Assembly: GCA_021234155.1 (NCBI GenBank)
Contig: JAJEKV010000084.1
Span: 2,560,545-2,624,544, forward strand
Length of the DNA: 64,000 nucleotides
Reading direction: 5' to 3'
DNA from: Isoetes taiwanensis
Taxonomy: Eukaryota > Streptophyta > Lycopodiopsida > Isoetales > Isoetaceae
The notes beneath the pieces were generated by a model that made no database searches, had not been told where the DNA came from, and saw only the letters and a program-made list of their open reading frames with translations. Shown piece after piece: positions 25,926 through 38,557 of this stretch (position 1 is the stretch's first letter; each line of letters starts with the position of its first letter). The position numbers and the translations under genes were made by a program.

Positions 25926-26877
25926 CATTAGAGGACTTGGATCAACATCTTAGCCGTTCATCGTGCTGTCAATCTCGACCATCAATTTCAAGGGCCAATA
26001 TCTAACATAATAAAATGGGGATGAAGATCTCAACCGTCCATCTTGACGGTTTAATAAAATACTACTTGCATTTGCATGCATATTTTTAAATATATATAAT
26101 AAATTTTATCCCCCCTTTTTTTTCCTACTACAGGGGGCTATTGTTTCTCCTATTGTGCCCCACTCTTTCTCTCTCTCTTTTTTTATATACAACTCCCTAC
26201 CCCTACCCTTGAGGTATGGCGGTGCCCATATATTTCTTCGGGATGTCGTAGTAGCGATTGCCCTTGAAAACTATTTCTAGTCGATCCTTTAGGTGGATCT
26301 CGCTGCAATTGCCTGCAAATCGGGCTTGGCAATGCACACGAGTTGGTTTAGCTTGATCTGGCTTACCAGCTGGTTTTCCCAGGTTCTTAAGAAAGCAAAA
26401 AACATTCTCGAAATTTTAAATGATAAAAGGAAAAGGTTATATGCACACCCGAAATAAAACCCGCAATAGCAAAGGTCGAGATTGTAAGAGCTTCAACAAC
26501 TCTCAGTATGTTTTTATATCGAGAGGCCCTGCATGGTAGCAGCACAGCCCGGATAGCATAAAAGTGCAAAACCGTGTTGCCGAAAGTGTTTAGAACTATT
26601 TCCATCCTAAAATAAATGTAAAATAAATAGATGCGAGAACAAAATTACGAGAAGATCATATGGCTCCAAAAATAATAGCTTGCGTGGAAAGAATTACTCC
26701 TCCTCACATTGGAAGCCCGACCAACTGTTGTGCTGGATCTGCCAATCCTATGAAAACTAGCATTAAAACTGGAGATAATATCGAGTTCCAGAACCTGCAA
26801 GCCGAACATAAGTAGAAGCAAAAAAAAAACATCTCAGATCTCAAAAATAGAACCAAGGCAGGCAAGCACCGCTCTAT
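25926..26877. other. Unassigned stretch, possible exon remnants
   Basis: A minus-strand piece near 26700-26800 has a GCTTGCAG acceptor followed by a hydrophobic frame (FWNSILSPVLMLVFIGLADP), which suggests a membrane-protein exon I cannot name. The rest is AT-rich with pyrimidine runs (26105-26185). Confidence 0.3.
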
Positions 26878-28335
26878 AGGCGCATGCCCACGTGGCATGT
26901 TGGAGCCCACATGGCATGTTTGAGCCACGTTGGCATGTTTGAGCCTAGGTGGCATGTTAAAAGCAAGGTGGCATGTTGGAGTCTAGATGACATGTTTGAG
27001 CCATCTTGGCATGTTGGAGCCTAGGTGGCGTTTGAGCCATCTTGGCATGTTTGAGCCTAGGTGGCATGATTGAGCCAACTGGGCATGTTTGAGCCACCTT
27101 GGCATGTTGGAGCCTATGTGGCATGTTTGATAAGTGGCATGTTGGAGCCAAGGTGGCATGTTTTGAGCCTAGGTGGCTTGTTTGAGCCATCTTGGCATGT
27201 TTGAGCCACCTTGGCATGTTTGAGACTATGTGGCATGTTGGAGCACATGTGGCATGTTTGAGCCTAAGTGGCATGTTGGAGTCACGGGTGGCTTGTTTGA
27301 GCCATCTTGGCATGTTTGAGCCACTTTGGCATGTTAGAGCCTAGTGGCATGTTTGGGCCCATGTGGCATGTTTGAGCCACCTTGGCATATTTGAACCTAG
27401 GTGGTAAGTTGGAGCCTAGGTGGCATGTTGGAGTCTAGGTGGCATGTTGGAGCCTAGGTGTCATGTTTGAGCCACCTTGGCATGTTGGAGCCTAGGTGGC
27501 ATGCTTGGAGCCACCTTGGCATGTTGAACCTAGGTGGCATGTTGGTGCACAAGTGTTTGAGCCACCTTGGCATGTTTGAGCCTAGGTGGCATGTTGGAGC
27601 CCTTGTGGTATACTTGAGCCACCTCGACATGTTTGAACCACCTTGGCATGTTGGAGTCTATTTGGCATGTTGGAGCCCATGTGGCATGTTTGAGCCACCT
27701 TGGCATGTTTGAGCCTAGGTGGCATGTCGGATTCTAGGTGGCATGTTTGAGACTGGGTGTTTGAGACTAGGTGGCACCATGCAAAGCTCCAACATGCAAC
27801 CTAGGCTCCAACATGCCAAGGTGGTTCAACATGCCACCCAGGCACCAACATGCCACCTAGGCTCAAACATGCCACTGGGCTCAAACATGCCAAGGTGGCT
27901 CAAACATGCAACGCGGGCTCCAACATGCCAAGTTGGCTCAAACATGCTATGTGGGCTCCAACATGCCAAGGTGGCTCGTGCATGCCAAGGTGGCTCGATT
28001 ATGCCACCTAGGCTCTCACATGACAAGGTGGCTCAAACATGCCACGTGGGCTCCAACATGCCACCTAGGTTCCAACATGCCAAGGTGGCTCAAACATGCC
28101 ACGGACTCCAACATGCCACGTGGGCTCTAACATGCCACGTGGGCTCTAACATGCCAAGGTGGCTCAAACATGCCACCTAAGCTCTGGCATGCCACCCAGG
28201 CTCAAACATGTCAATGTGGCTCCATATGCCACGAGGCTCCAACATGCCACCTAGGTTCCAACATGCAAAGGTGGCTCGTGCATGCCACCTAGGCTCAAGC
28301 ATGCCACCTAGGCACTCCAAGTGGTGACATGGCAT
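26878..28335. repeat. 19-20-bp minisatellite that inverts midway
   Basis: About 1.45 kb of degenerate ~19-20-bp monomers. Left of about 27775 they read GGCATGTTGGAGCCTAGGT or GGCATGTTTGAGCCACCTT. Right of it they read as the complement (CCAACATGCCAAGGTGGCTC). The array is therefore a large inverted repeat with its axis near 27775-27790 (GGCACCATGCAAAGCTCC). The monomer itself contains CCTAGG and is nearly self-complementary. Two monomer types alternate in places. Open frames here are artefacts. Confidence 0.9.
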
Positions 28336-28544
28336 GTCAAGTAAGCAAGGCCAAGTTTGACTAGGCCAAAAATGAAAAGATGTCCATCTTTGGTCTTTTC
28401 ATTGGGTGATGTTGGCAAATTTTGGGTGACATATGGCTAGATGGTGGTGACGTGACTAGGACTTTATGCAAGAAATATGATAACCTTTGAAATTTTTGTA
28501 GAGGAGTTTGGCAAGGGATAGAATAGAAGGATCTTGGAGAACTC

Positions 28545-29880
28545 ACAAGCCCCTTTCCAGTGAAGGGGAGTCTGGATCAGCATGTTGCGCAGGGGGATTC
28601 GACCCCATCTCCGGGCATGGTCCCCAAAGCATACACAGAGAACTCCATGCAAAGTTTCGGATGTGTGAGTCTCCGTCTTGACGCTCGAGATGTAAACCCT
28701 AGCAAACCCTAGGGTTTGATAGGGTTTACATTCTGGGGATGCTCCGATGACCCAGAGGCAGTGTGGGAAATTCAACTTATTTATTGTATTTCCTATGACA
28801 CGCTTTTTAAAATTGAATGTGTCAATTGACACACTTCCAAATTTTTTGTGTCTCATTTGACGCGTTGTGAACACCATTGACACACTTTTTTTTATGTTAT
28901 CAAAAGAAGAAAATAATTTGAAATTCTACAATAAAAAGATTACAATATGAATTTTTCTATGAAAGATAAGTTTATATAAATATAAGGAAAATGAAAAATT
29001 ATTAAGTATACACATACATTAAGCCTTGTACAGACAACTCTTGTGTATTTGGAGCTCTAATTTTTTTTTACACACTTAATATTCTTTAGTGTGTCAAATG
29101 ACACATTTAAAAAATTTTAAAGTCTCTTTTGACGCATTTTATCAAACTATAAGTTCTCTTTTGACACATTTTCTCTACGGAAGATGTCTCTTTGACACAT
29201 TTTTTTGCTTTTGACACCCTCTGGGGTGTCAAATTCCCCACACCGCCTGTAGAGGGCCCGTGGATCCCACGTGGAATACCCGCTTTGGATTACCCTCATG
29301 GCAATTGGAGGCGAGCCAAATTTCGGTCGCGATACCTACCTTCGGAGACTCCCCTTCACAAGCCCCTTTCCAAAGGAAGGGGAGTCTCGAAAGCATTATC
29401 GCTGCTTGGGATTCATTTCCATCTCCCGGCATGGTCCCCGAGCATACACACGAGAGAACTCCATGCAAAGTTTGGATGTGTGAGTCTCCGCCTTGGCACG
29501 CTGAGATGTAAACCCTAGCAAACCCTAGGGTTTGATAGGGTTTACATTCTGGGATGCTCCGGTGACCCGGAGGGCCCGGATCGGCGTGGAATACCCGCTT
29601 TGGATTACCCTCATGGCACCGGGAGACAGAGCCAAATTTCCCTCGCAAAGATACCTTCGGAGACTCCCCTTCACAAGCCCCTTTCCGAAGAAGGGGAGTG
29701 CGAAAAGCATGCCGCTGCAGGGGATTTGACCCCATCTCCTGCATGGTCCCCGAGCATACCACAAGAGAACTCCATGCAAAGTTTGGGATGTGTTAGTCTC
29801 CGTCTTGGCGCCGAGATGTAAACCCTACCAAACCCTAGGGTTTGGTAGGATTTACATTCCGGGATGCTCCTCCGATCAAG
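28545..29880. repeat. Three ~310-bp tandem monomers with telobox palindromes
   Basis: The monomer carries ACAAGCCCCTTTCC..GGGGAGTC, ATGGTCCCC..AGCATAC, GAACTCCATGCAAAGTTT and a 40-bp palindrome built on AAACCCTA/TAGGGTTT (28691-28730, 29507-29546, 29817-29856). Spacing of copies two and three is 310 bp. The first spacing (816 bp) is one monomer plus the 491-bp insertion at 28757-29247. In the third copy both arms changed together (CTACC/GGTAG), restoring full pairing. Confidence 0.85.
28757..29247. mobile_element. AT-rich MITE inserted in the ~310-bp repeat
   Basis: Ends GGCAGTGTGGGAAATT and AATTCCCCACACCGCC are inverted copies of each other. Subterminal TTGACACATTTT-like motifs recur on both sides (28810-28890; 29090-29215). 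Comparison with the next monomer (GACCCGGAGGGCCCG at 29565) shows an insertion that interrupts the unit. AGAGG occurs on both sides and may be the target duplication, but the exact end is unsure. No coding capacity. Confidence 0.7.
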
Positions 29881-30446
29881 AGGGCCGTGGAACTTGTCCC
29901 CTAGGGTAATTTCGGCATTCCGTGATGACATGGAGAGGTCGGATCGCCAATCCGGGGCCTCCTCCATGCCCCAAAATAAAAAAACGTGGTCTAAACCCCT
30001 GCCGGCCAATCGGTGGCCATCCCAATCAAAAATCGAGGGTCTAAAGCTCGCCCGAAATACCGGGGATTTTCCCACACTTTCGGGGCCACTTGGCAAGCCA
30101 GCTGGCTGAAAACCATGATTTTTCCCCGCCCCCATGCATTAATCATGAATTTCCGGATCATAAACACAAAGAAAAGCACGATAAAAATCCGGTCTCGAAA
30201 AAGGTGAAATCTTGGCGGGATGTGCAGCATGGCGGCAGCACATGCAAGAGAAAATGCACCGGCAATAGAAGCACAAGCAGAGGCATGAGACGAGCTTCCG
30301 AGCCAACCCCCTTCCGGAGGCCACCGGCCCATAACGCCCCATCAGGCGCTGGAGCTAGCTTTGCTTCTCCGTGGTCACATGTATACCACCTAGCAGTCCT
30401 AGTGCCGCTATTCTCACTTCGATCTTCTACCGGGGCCTCGGGCCTT
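29881..30446. other. GC-richer single-copy stretch
   Basis: Higher in GC than its surroundings, with overlapping open frames on both strands that have no recognisable domain. It ends where unit homology resumes (GCTCAAAAAAATATGGGC against GCTCAAGTAAAAATATGGGC in unit 1). Confidence 0.4.
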
Positions 30447-31152
30447 GCTCAAAAAAATATGGGCTTACAACTATATCTTGACCGTCAAATCAAAATATGC
30501 GACCAAGCTTGTCTTTGTTTGAAGCTTGACGTTAGTGTACTCTAGGCAACCATAATGAGTTTTGGAAGTAGAAATGGCCTTGAACAGGCCATTTTGCCGT
30601 GTAAGGGCATGGCGAAATGGCCTGTTCAATGCCATTCTAGTACATAAAAATTATCCATGAGACAATTTCGTCCTTCAAATCCTTCAATTAATGTGTTGCT
30701 GAGTGAGACGGATCGAGAAAAATACTTAGAAGATGTTATGGCATCATGTCCTTGCACATGTTGCCCTACTCAAATAGACACCATGTAGCTATTTTAAAAG
30801 CACATGATTAACATGCAACAAATAAAAGCAACGCTAGGTAATGAACGACCATAAAATACATATCAAGCTTAGAAATAACTATCAATACATAAAAAGATTA
30901 GAAGAACAGTAGAACAAATATTCCATCGCTCTCACGAAGCTTGTTACACATGGGCGACCAAACACTTTCTTAACTCTCGGTAGAACACTTTCTTAACTCG
31001 CCTGGATGTGCGGTCAAAGATCTTTCTTGAGCTCTTAAATACCCAAATAGCATCTTGATCATTACAAAAACCTGCATTAGAACCCTTTGCATCATAAGAT
31101 AAACATAGAATCAAATAGTTACCGCTAAATAGCTTTTAAAGTCACCCATAAC

Positions 31153-31534
31153 GGAGGGTCGATTCCTACTCGGGAAGTGGTAAACCGGACACATGTCCGG
31201 GGTTACCACCGCCATGTCCGAAAGTTAACCACACTTTTCTCCTCCCAACCACTTTTTTTTTGTTCTTTGGGATAACCACGCGGTGAACTGAGCGTGGGAC
31301 TGTATTTTGGCATGCTAATCTTTGAATAGAGCTTGCAATCAACTTATTGAACGCTTCAATCCGGTTCAAACACACCTTGGCAGCCCCTAAAAACCTCATT
31401 CTATCAAAAGAGCAAGAGATTTGAGCATGGATCAAGCAAGATCAGTGAAAAAACATGCAGAAACCGTTGTCTTTTGAGCTTGAGTAGTCTTTTGTCCGGG
31501 TTTACCACTTCCCGGAGTAGGAATACGACGCTCC
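31153..31534. mobile_element. Mutator-like MITE, unit 3 copy
   Basis: The same element, flanked by ACCCATAAC (31144-31152; 31535-31543). The right half is shortened near 31485 (TTGAGTAGTCTTTTGTCCGG), removing one arm of the right subterminal palindrome. Confidence 0.83.
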
Positions 31535-33346
31535 ACCCATAACTTCTGAATCTCAAACCCGATTTGAAAAGGAGGCAGAACGAAGAGCTGGCTTAAGCTT
31601 CATTGGTGGAACCCATTTTTCTCCAAAAGCTCAGTGAAGACATATACGATTTTCAACAGGAGCAAAACGACCATGAGTGAACCGAGCAAAAACAAAGTAT
31701 GAGCTATGGTGAACTCTTGCAGGCCACCAGGTCTTAGTAAGCCTTGCTGAATGAAACGTAGATAGCAAATGATTAGAAAATAGCAAATGCTACAAAAATT
31801 CATAGGGGATCTTTTCTGGCTATGAAACACACAAATGACGTGCTAGCTATACTCGCCACCCAACCACGAGCAATTTATTAGAGGCCTATTCCGATATTCT
31901 GCATGAATATCACGCCCGGAAGGCACAAGACATTGGGGAGGCTTCTAGTAGCCGGCCTAAACGAGGGCCAAGAAAAGATTATGCAAAGATGGCAAAAGGA
32001 CTCTAGTCCCCTTTGCGTGAGGACTGCTGCGATGTCAAGGGGGAGGGAATGCAATAGGCATGGGACGTGGACGTCCATAGAGGGGTTGCATGCATCCCTA
32101 GAGGGGTTGCATGCATCCAAAGAGGATTTTGCTAGCTAAAAAGAGGCTGGGGGAGAGCTCATGGGGCATTCAGTATCTATGCTGAGCTCGTGGTTGGGTG
32201 GCGAGTATAGCTAGCATGTCATTTGTGCATTTCAGGCTATCTCAGATCTGCTAGCAACGGAGAATCTGGAGCCTTATAATGGCCTGTATATAACCCAGAC
32301 AATTTTGTCTAATCTTAGATTTAGCTTATGCATCTCCTCATTCCGTAATGACATCTACCAAATTGCGGCAATGATCTGCCATGGTCCTCAAAAAATGATC
32401 TTCCATTCTAACCAAAGAGGTCCCTATCTATGTCCGAGATGGCCACAATTATAGATGCTTTTCAAACTACTAAGGATAAGAGATAAACCACAGAGTTTGT
32501 GATTTATGCAGGTTGTGAAAAAGACAATGTCATCATGTAAAGCGATGGAATAGGACCTTCATACTTTTTGTGCACCTCTATATTCTTCTTGATATATCCA
32601 TTTCTCAATAGAGATCCTCATCTAAAAGAACCTAAGGCAATCTATGAAGTCACAACGATGCTAAAGTTTAGACATCCGCTTGCTATCATTGAACATGAAC
32701 TGTAGAATAAAAAATGCTTTTGTAACGTCGAAATTCACACATAGATGGTTAAACACAAAGGCAACCACAATGCAATATTATAAATGTGCATTAGCAAAAC
32801 TTTGTTAATTGTTGCTATAGAATGGAAAAAAAGAGGTCTACAATAGCCTACAATAGCGTTTTCACAGGATATCAATCAGATTTCCCTTCATACATGCAAG
32901 GCATATGATTCAAGAAATCATCATCACTAAAATGCTATTATCATTGCCATAGCACTGCCACATACAAAAGTGTTACAGAGATCTTTTACAGCTTGAAAAT
33001 CCCTAAGCGCCACAAATTGGAAAAGCGGATGGAGCTATATACCTCTTTTCAACCGAAGTCTGCAAATTAGGCAGACTTCAAAAAACCCGCTTCAGTTTCT
33101 GAAACAACTACTAAGAGCAAAGACACTGGCCTCATGGGTGCAGATTTTCAATGTAAAGCCAAGTAGAAGAGAACCCTCCATGAACCCTGGACTTGTTAGT
33201 ATCCCCTTCCCATTCTTCATGGCCATGGACCCCTTATATTGTTAGCAACTGTGAACTAAAAATTAAACAACTCATTTGGAGGAATACAGATGGAATCACA
33301 CCCATTGACTAAATAAATTATGTACAATAGAATGTATGTACATCAA
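31535..33346. other. Unit 3 segment with the intact empty retroposon site
   Basis: Apart from the fold-back element it shows no gene. At 32455-32515 it reads ACTACTAAGGATAAGAGATA into AACCACAGAGTTTGTGATT without the SINE/LINE block, independently confirming the empty site seen in unit 1. Confidence 0.6.
31823..32234. mobile_element. Fold-back/TIR element, unit 3 copy
   Basis: 412 bp with GGCTA at 31818-31822 and 32235-32239. It has two TGCATGCATCC repeats, as in unit 1, which supports units 1 and 3 being the closer pair. Confidence 0.73.
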
Positions 33347-34660
33347 TCAGCAGGCAAGTCCCATGCCTTGCCAATGACATGTTTCCTCAGTCTTGAGAAG
33401 CTTGGAAACTTTGCAGGGAACCACATTGTAGCATGGCCTTTTATAGCAAGGTCTTCTATGCCGGCCATATTGTAGAATTGTTCTTTCCTGCATCTCAAGA
33501 GCTAGTACCCTGATAATGTAGCATGGTCTTTTGTAGCAAGGCCTCTTATGCTGGCCATACTGTAGCATGGTCTTTTCCTGCTTCTTGCTCTTTATTTTCA
33601 TTATTGTCTTGTTCTCAAGCTCTGGCCTTTTATAGCATAGCCTCCTGTGGTCACCATATTGTAACATGGCATTTTCCTGCACCATGATTCTCTTCTTTTC
33701 TGCAACTGTAGCTGTAGCTGTAGCTGTAGCTGGAGTTGAAGAAGAATGCTTAAGCACCCAAGGATATGTTAAAACCTGTTCCAGAGATACTCTTTCCTGT
33801 GGATCAGGCCGGAGCATGGCCAGAACAAGACTTTTAGCTTCCTCTGACACCTTCACCTCCCCATCTTTCCCATGAGGCCAATATAAATGTGATGCAGCCA
33901 AGTCTTCCCCATGAAGAAGTTTGTCAACTATCTGCTCATTCTCCGTGATCCGAAAGTGGTAGGAACCAAGAAGAGCCCGATACAAGATTAAACCCACCCC
34001 CGGATGTCAATCTCCTTGGAGTAACGCCCTTGGACAAGCTCGGGTGCAAGATATGTCGGAGTCCCAACCATAGAAGTGAGGTTGGAATTATCATCGAAAA
34101 AACGGCAGAAAAAGCCAAAGTCCAAACCCTAATATCATAGGGTTTTCACTTGAGGCAACAAGAATGTTACCAGGCTTTAAATCACGATGAATCACACCCT
34201 TGTCGTGTAAATTCTTAATTGCCATAGCAAGGTTTACGGTAAGAAGGGCTGCCTCTTTCTCACGAGTGCCGCCCTTTGTGGATTATTACATCGGTCGATC
34301 GCATTCACATAATTCCATAATCAAATGCCGTAAAACCGCCATCTTGGATCACCTCATGCAACCTTACCACGCCGGTGGGTGTTACACAACAGCTTGCATA
34401 ATCTCTTTCTCTCTGGCAGCTGCGTCCTCACATGGCATCACCTTTGCAAGCAAATGCTTTCTTGCTTACCTTATTTCTGCAAAGAAAAGACCACTCCTTT
34501 GGCCACCCCCGCCTATCTCTTTTACCGGATCATAGCGCTCAACTAGCTTCGATATAAGCTTAATTCCGAAGCAACAAGTGTTGGGGACTTGTACCTCGCC
34601 CTTCGCTCCATCGCCATTCGCAAACCCTAGGCCTAATTTCGATTCATCAAAAACTGGAAA
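33347..34660 (-). pseudogene. CAMK/CDPK-like Ser/Thr kinase relic, unit 3
   Basis: The same gene as the 4440-5750 relic. The C-terminal part is open for 216 codons (33347-33997): C-lobe (LILYRALLGSYHF, EEAKSLVLAMLRPDPQERVS, LTYPWVLKHSS), a short Thr-Ala dipeptide run, then a low-complexity tail of three related blocks like MLQYGDHRRLCYKRP, MLQYGQHKRPCYKRPCY and ILQYGRHRRPCYKRPCY, ending at TGA. Upstream, GTPTYLAPELVQGRYSKEID (activation segment) and LHEVIQDG are readable in other frames, so two or more frame changes separate it from the N-lobe. The tail explains the repeated TGTAGCATGGTCTTTT-like DNA. No EF hands. A methylation-linked sequencing error could account for some breaks. Confidence 0.78.
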
Positions 34661-36490
34661 ACGAAGACATATATACCGAATAGGTAATGTAGTAGTCTAG
34701 ATGTTTACGTGTGCCCGCGAAATAGTAAAGGGCTCTGGACCGTTGGATCTTGATCTATGCTTTGAAGGTATCTGTGTCGACCATTGGATCAACTGGTGAT
34801 CCAGACAACGTACAAAATGGTTATCCCTCGTGGACAAATCCTGTTTTGCCACCTGTCTTCCTTTCAAATCGAGAATGGAAGTTCCACTTCCAATTCCCAT
34901 TGACTTGCCTAAACCGGTAACTCCAACGGCATTGCCCTCCTCGACAACAAAAGCTTCCAGATCCTCTTCAACTCCGAAAAGGTTGATAAATCTGACGTAC
35001 TGTAGAATGGCAACAGGGGAGTGGTTTCTGGCATGGAGGCACCTGGGATAGGCGCGACTGGCTATCCCAGGTGCCCACCCAGCGACTTCCATGCCAGAAG
35101 CCACGACCCTGTGCCATTCTACAGCGTCACGCCAGGTCTCAAATTTTGATCTTCGGCAAAGTTTTTGTGTCTTCGTGGGTTGTTCAGGAAGTTTTAATAC
35201 ACCATTGCGAATGATCAGTTCGAGTAAAACAATCATTCAAATATTTTCTGTTTACATAATTGGAAAAAAAAGCTGGTGCATACTTCTACACCATATAGAA
35301 GTATCAAATTTAGACTAATTTTTGCAATTCTCTCACAAGAAAATATAGTAGCAAATATTTGTATAGACAAATTAAAAATAATGGCATTGTTTTTTGTCGA
35401 CGGAAATAGCTGGGAGTGTGTAGTCTTGTGAGTGTCAGAGAGTGGGGTGGAATCGCGTCGAGTGGTTGGAATAATTTAGTTGCTTAGAACAGCAAAATTA
35501 CAATTTCTTAACGGGTTCCACGGTGGAAGGACCACTTGATTCAGAATGGGAGAAAAGAACGGGTTCATTTCTTCTCGAACATGCAAGGACAAAGTTTCTT
35601 CATCATCGGTCGACTCGTAGTTTCACTTCTGAAGCAATAGAGCCGTATGATGCAAGGGTATCCCGGTTCTTTGAAAAGAAAAAACGTAGTTGCAGATATC
35701 AATATATTCTATAGATGATAAATGGTCAGTCTCTCATACTCGACATATAGAAGAGAGAAACTGCTCACACGATTGTTTTTCACACCAAGTAGTAGACAAT
35801 CTCCAAAGATGCATCTCCATTCAATATTATGGGCATGAATATGCGCATTGCATAAAAGAATTGCCCATCTATTCTGGTGATGGTCCCAGATCATATTATT
35901 TAATGTAAACAAGAACATGTTAATGACAATAATCAAACACCTAAGGAAAGACAAAGTAGTCCATCTATTGTACATATAAGGCACAAGAAATAAACATGCT
36001 TGATGGTTTAGGCTGAAGATGAAGACATCTAAATGCCACCACGTTTCAGAACATAATTATCATATATCACAAGGAGCCCAAAACTGAACTACTATATTTA
36101 ACCAATATCATATCATCAAAAAACCATTGTCTATGTGGTTTTTTATGCATGAATTTATTTGATAGAAGAAAACCACATGCCATAGTGGTTTGTCTAAACT
36201 AATAGTGGTTTATGATATGGTTATTAATGTTGATTCTAATGCTATAATGGTTTATTAAAACTAGTTGTGGTATGTGAGATAGTTTTTGCATATTGTAGTG
36301 GTTTGTTAAACTAGTATGGTTTGTTAAGACTACTTCATGAATTTTGACATCCGAATGGTTATTAGACCATTGCCACAATATTGAACTACCTTAGGTATTC
36401 AATCAAAGTGATTGTCAATCTAAACAATTTGATATTTGTCCTTAGGAGTTATCTTTTGACATTTACAATTCTCTTCCCATTTCAATTCTC
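34661..36490. other. Unit 3 segment holding the empty Helitron site
   Basis: Equivalent to 5751-7139 plus 12937-13360 of unit 1, joined without the Helitron. The join at 36056/36057 reads CAGAACATAATTATCATATA, with the A/T dinucleotide that Helitrons use as target. The minus-strand frame 34697-35236 (179 codons) is longer here than in unit 1, but I recognise no domain. Confidence 0.75.
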
Positions 36491-36757
36491 TCTCCCCATG
36501 TGTGTTGCAAGATCACATGATGAGGATTTACCCAAAGAAGGGAGATTTGTTTGTACATCTAAAATTGCCAAATGAAATTGTTATGTTCAATTTGCATTAT
36601 GTCATGTTTTTTATGAAGATTACAAATACATATTTTATTATGCATTTAATTTCTTATTGTGCTGGCATGTATGTCCTTGCTACTGAATGGCTGGGATTGC
36701 TCTAAGGATATGATCCACTCTCCATCCTTGCCCAAAAAGAATGTATAAAATGAACCC

Positions 36758-36914
36758 CCAAGTTATGTAGATGTTAGTGGCCTCTTACCTTTATCAAATG
36801 TTGCATTCGGTTTTCAGCTCACACTTTTCTTGACCCCCTCCCCAAGAAATGTGAGCTGAAAACCCTAATGCAACATTTGATAAAGGTAAGAAAATACTAA
36901 CATCTACATAACTT
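36758..36914. repeat. Inverted repeat, ~72-bp arms, unit 3 only
   Basis: Left arm 36758-36832 (AAGTTATGTAGATGTTAGTG ... TTTCAGCTCACACTTTTCTT) and right arm 36843-36914 are near-exact complements around a C-rich loop (ACCCCCTCCCC). Units 2 and 4 keep only the right arm (20543-20610; 48067-48137), joined at different points (CCCTGAGGGGGGGTCGAAG; CTCCATCAAAG). Confidence 0.85.
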
Positions 36915-38557
36915 GCATACTAATCGTAGAGAATTTATAACTTACGAGAAACATTCAAGGAATAGGACTACAACGCTTGGTTTGCCGGGATAATTAGAGG
37001 ACATTGTTGCCTTAGATAACGTCTCATCGCCACCTCAATTATAGGCACCCCCTTGATAATGTCTATTAAGACATCAATTGTAGGCACATGTCCTTCACAT
37101 CCGCTTATATCATTCAAATTCTATTAGAAATCCAGCCTAGTGCGTGAAATATAATGCAACATAGACATGATAGTGAAAAATAAATCCTAGATCTTTGAAG
37201 CGGATAGTTGCAAATGGTTAACACAATATCTGATGCTTAATGGCTAATGCAACCTCTCATAGAAATGTCTTCTCCAATCGCTATGCCCTTTGCTGCAAAG
37301 AAAAAAAAGGAGGAGGAGGGATGACGCAAATCTCATCACCATATTCTTCGGAAGTCCAATGCCTTGGTAAGATCCTTGTGGTATGCATTCTTCATGTGGC
37401 ATTGGTTTTTGCATCTCACAAAAAGTAGAAACATACATAAAACAACTATTGATTTAACATTTTTAGAGGCCAACAAAATTGGCTATCCCATGAAGGATAG
37501 ATAAATAGAAAGGTCCATGGGAAGCTTGTAGAGCGTATGGGATAACAACACACCCAAATCCTACCATTGTACATGAGCGAAGTGATTCCTTCCTCCACTA
37601 ACCTTACAATGATCATGGCCACTCTCACAAGGAAGCATTGAACCTGTGACTTACAAAAAAAAATCTGGGGTATGTATCATAACTTTCCTTTTCCACTCCT
37701 TAATGCACTGGTCCTCAAGTTTACACCTTCGGATTTGATCTAAACCATCCATTCGACAGCTATTACCAGCTAATAACATCGATGTGGCCCAAATTTTACA
37801 GAGATAATCTATAACATCCTAGGATAATCATTTGAAAATCACATAACACTTTAGGATTTTCTTTGCGTGTTTGCACCTTCTTCTTTTTGCAAGTGTTGGG
37901 CGAGATCGGCAATGGTGATCGCTGAAAAACGACCAGCTTGTTCCATTGCACTCCCGCACAAAAAACATAAGGCTCTGCTTCTAAGGCCAAAAGGGGCAAA
38001 ATAGTGTCACGACCGGATTGAAATAGAGCTTCACGATCCACCGCCATAGCATGCATGAGGATGAAGAGCAGTTGTTTATGGCTTCCTTTGCTCTAAAGAT
38101 AACCTTCGAAAGTATGAGATTTTGGATTTTTATAGCTTTGCGAACAGGCAGAGCTTCCCTTGCAAACAAATGTTCGAAAAACTAAAGAAAAAAGGAACTC
38201 GTAATAAAAAATGGCTTCTCCATGAGTTTGAGATTTTGGAGTTCATTTGCATCAAAAGTTGAGTAATACGTTCATGATCGAATGAGGATCACATTTACTA
38301 AGTTTTGAAACCAAATTCTAAGTATTTATAGAAAATATTATTGGTTATTTAGCCCAAAATTTCTACAAGATGAAGACAATTGATCAAAACAACATGCTTG
38401 TAAGGGATCATCAATATCTATTTTCATCTTGCAAATGATGGACACATGGTGGACATTACTTGCAGTAGGTCCATTCATTTATTGTGAGAATTGCGTTAAC
38501 GTGTATAAACAAGTTGCTACAATTAAGGAATGTATAGTAGCAACAGATATTATGGAG

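Noticed and set aside
26957-28180. CRISPR-like array or repeat-protein genes
   Set aside because: There are no unique spacers of constant length. It is a degenerate minisatellite in a eukaryotic genome, and the frames follow the repeat.
28545-28640. B-box-like GGGGTCGAATCCCC (minus strand) suggesting another SINE or tRNA
   Set aside because: No A box at the right distance, and no tail or target duplication. It lies within the ~310-bp tandem monomer and is not conserved in the other two copies.
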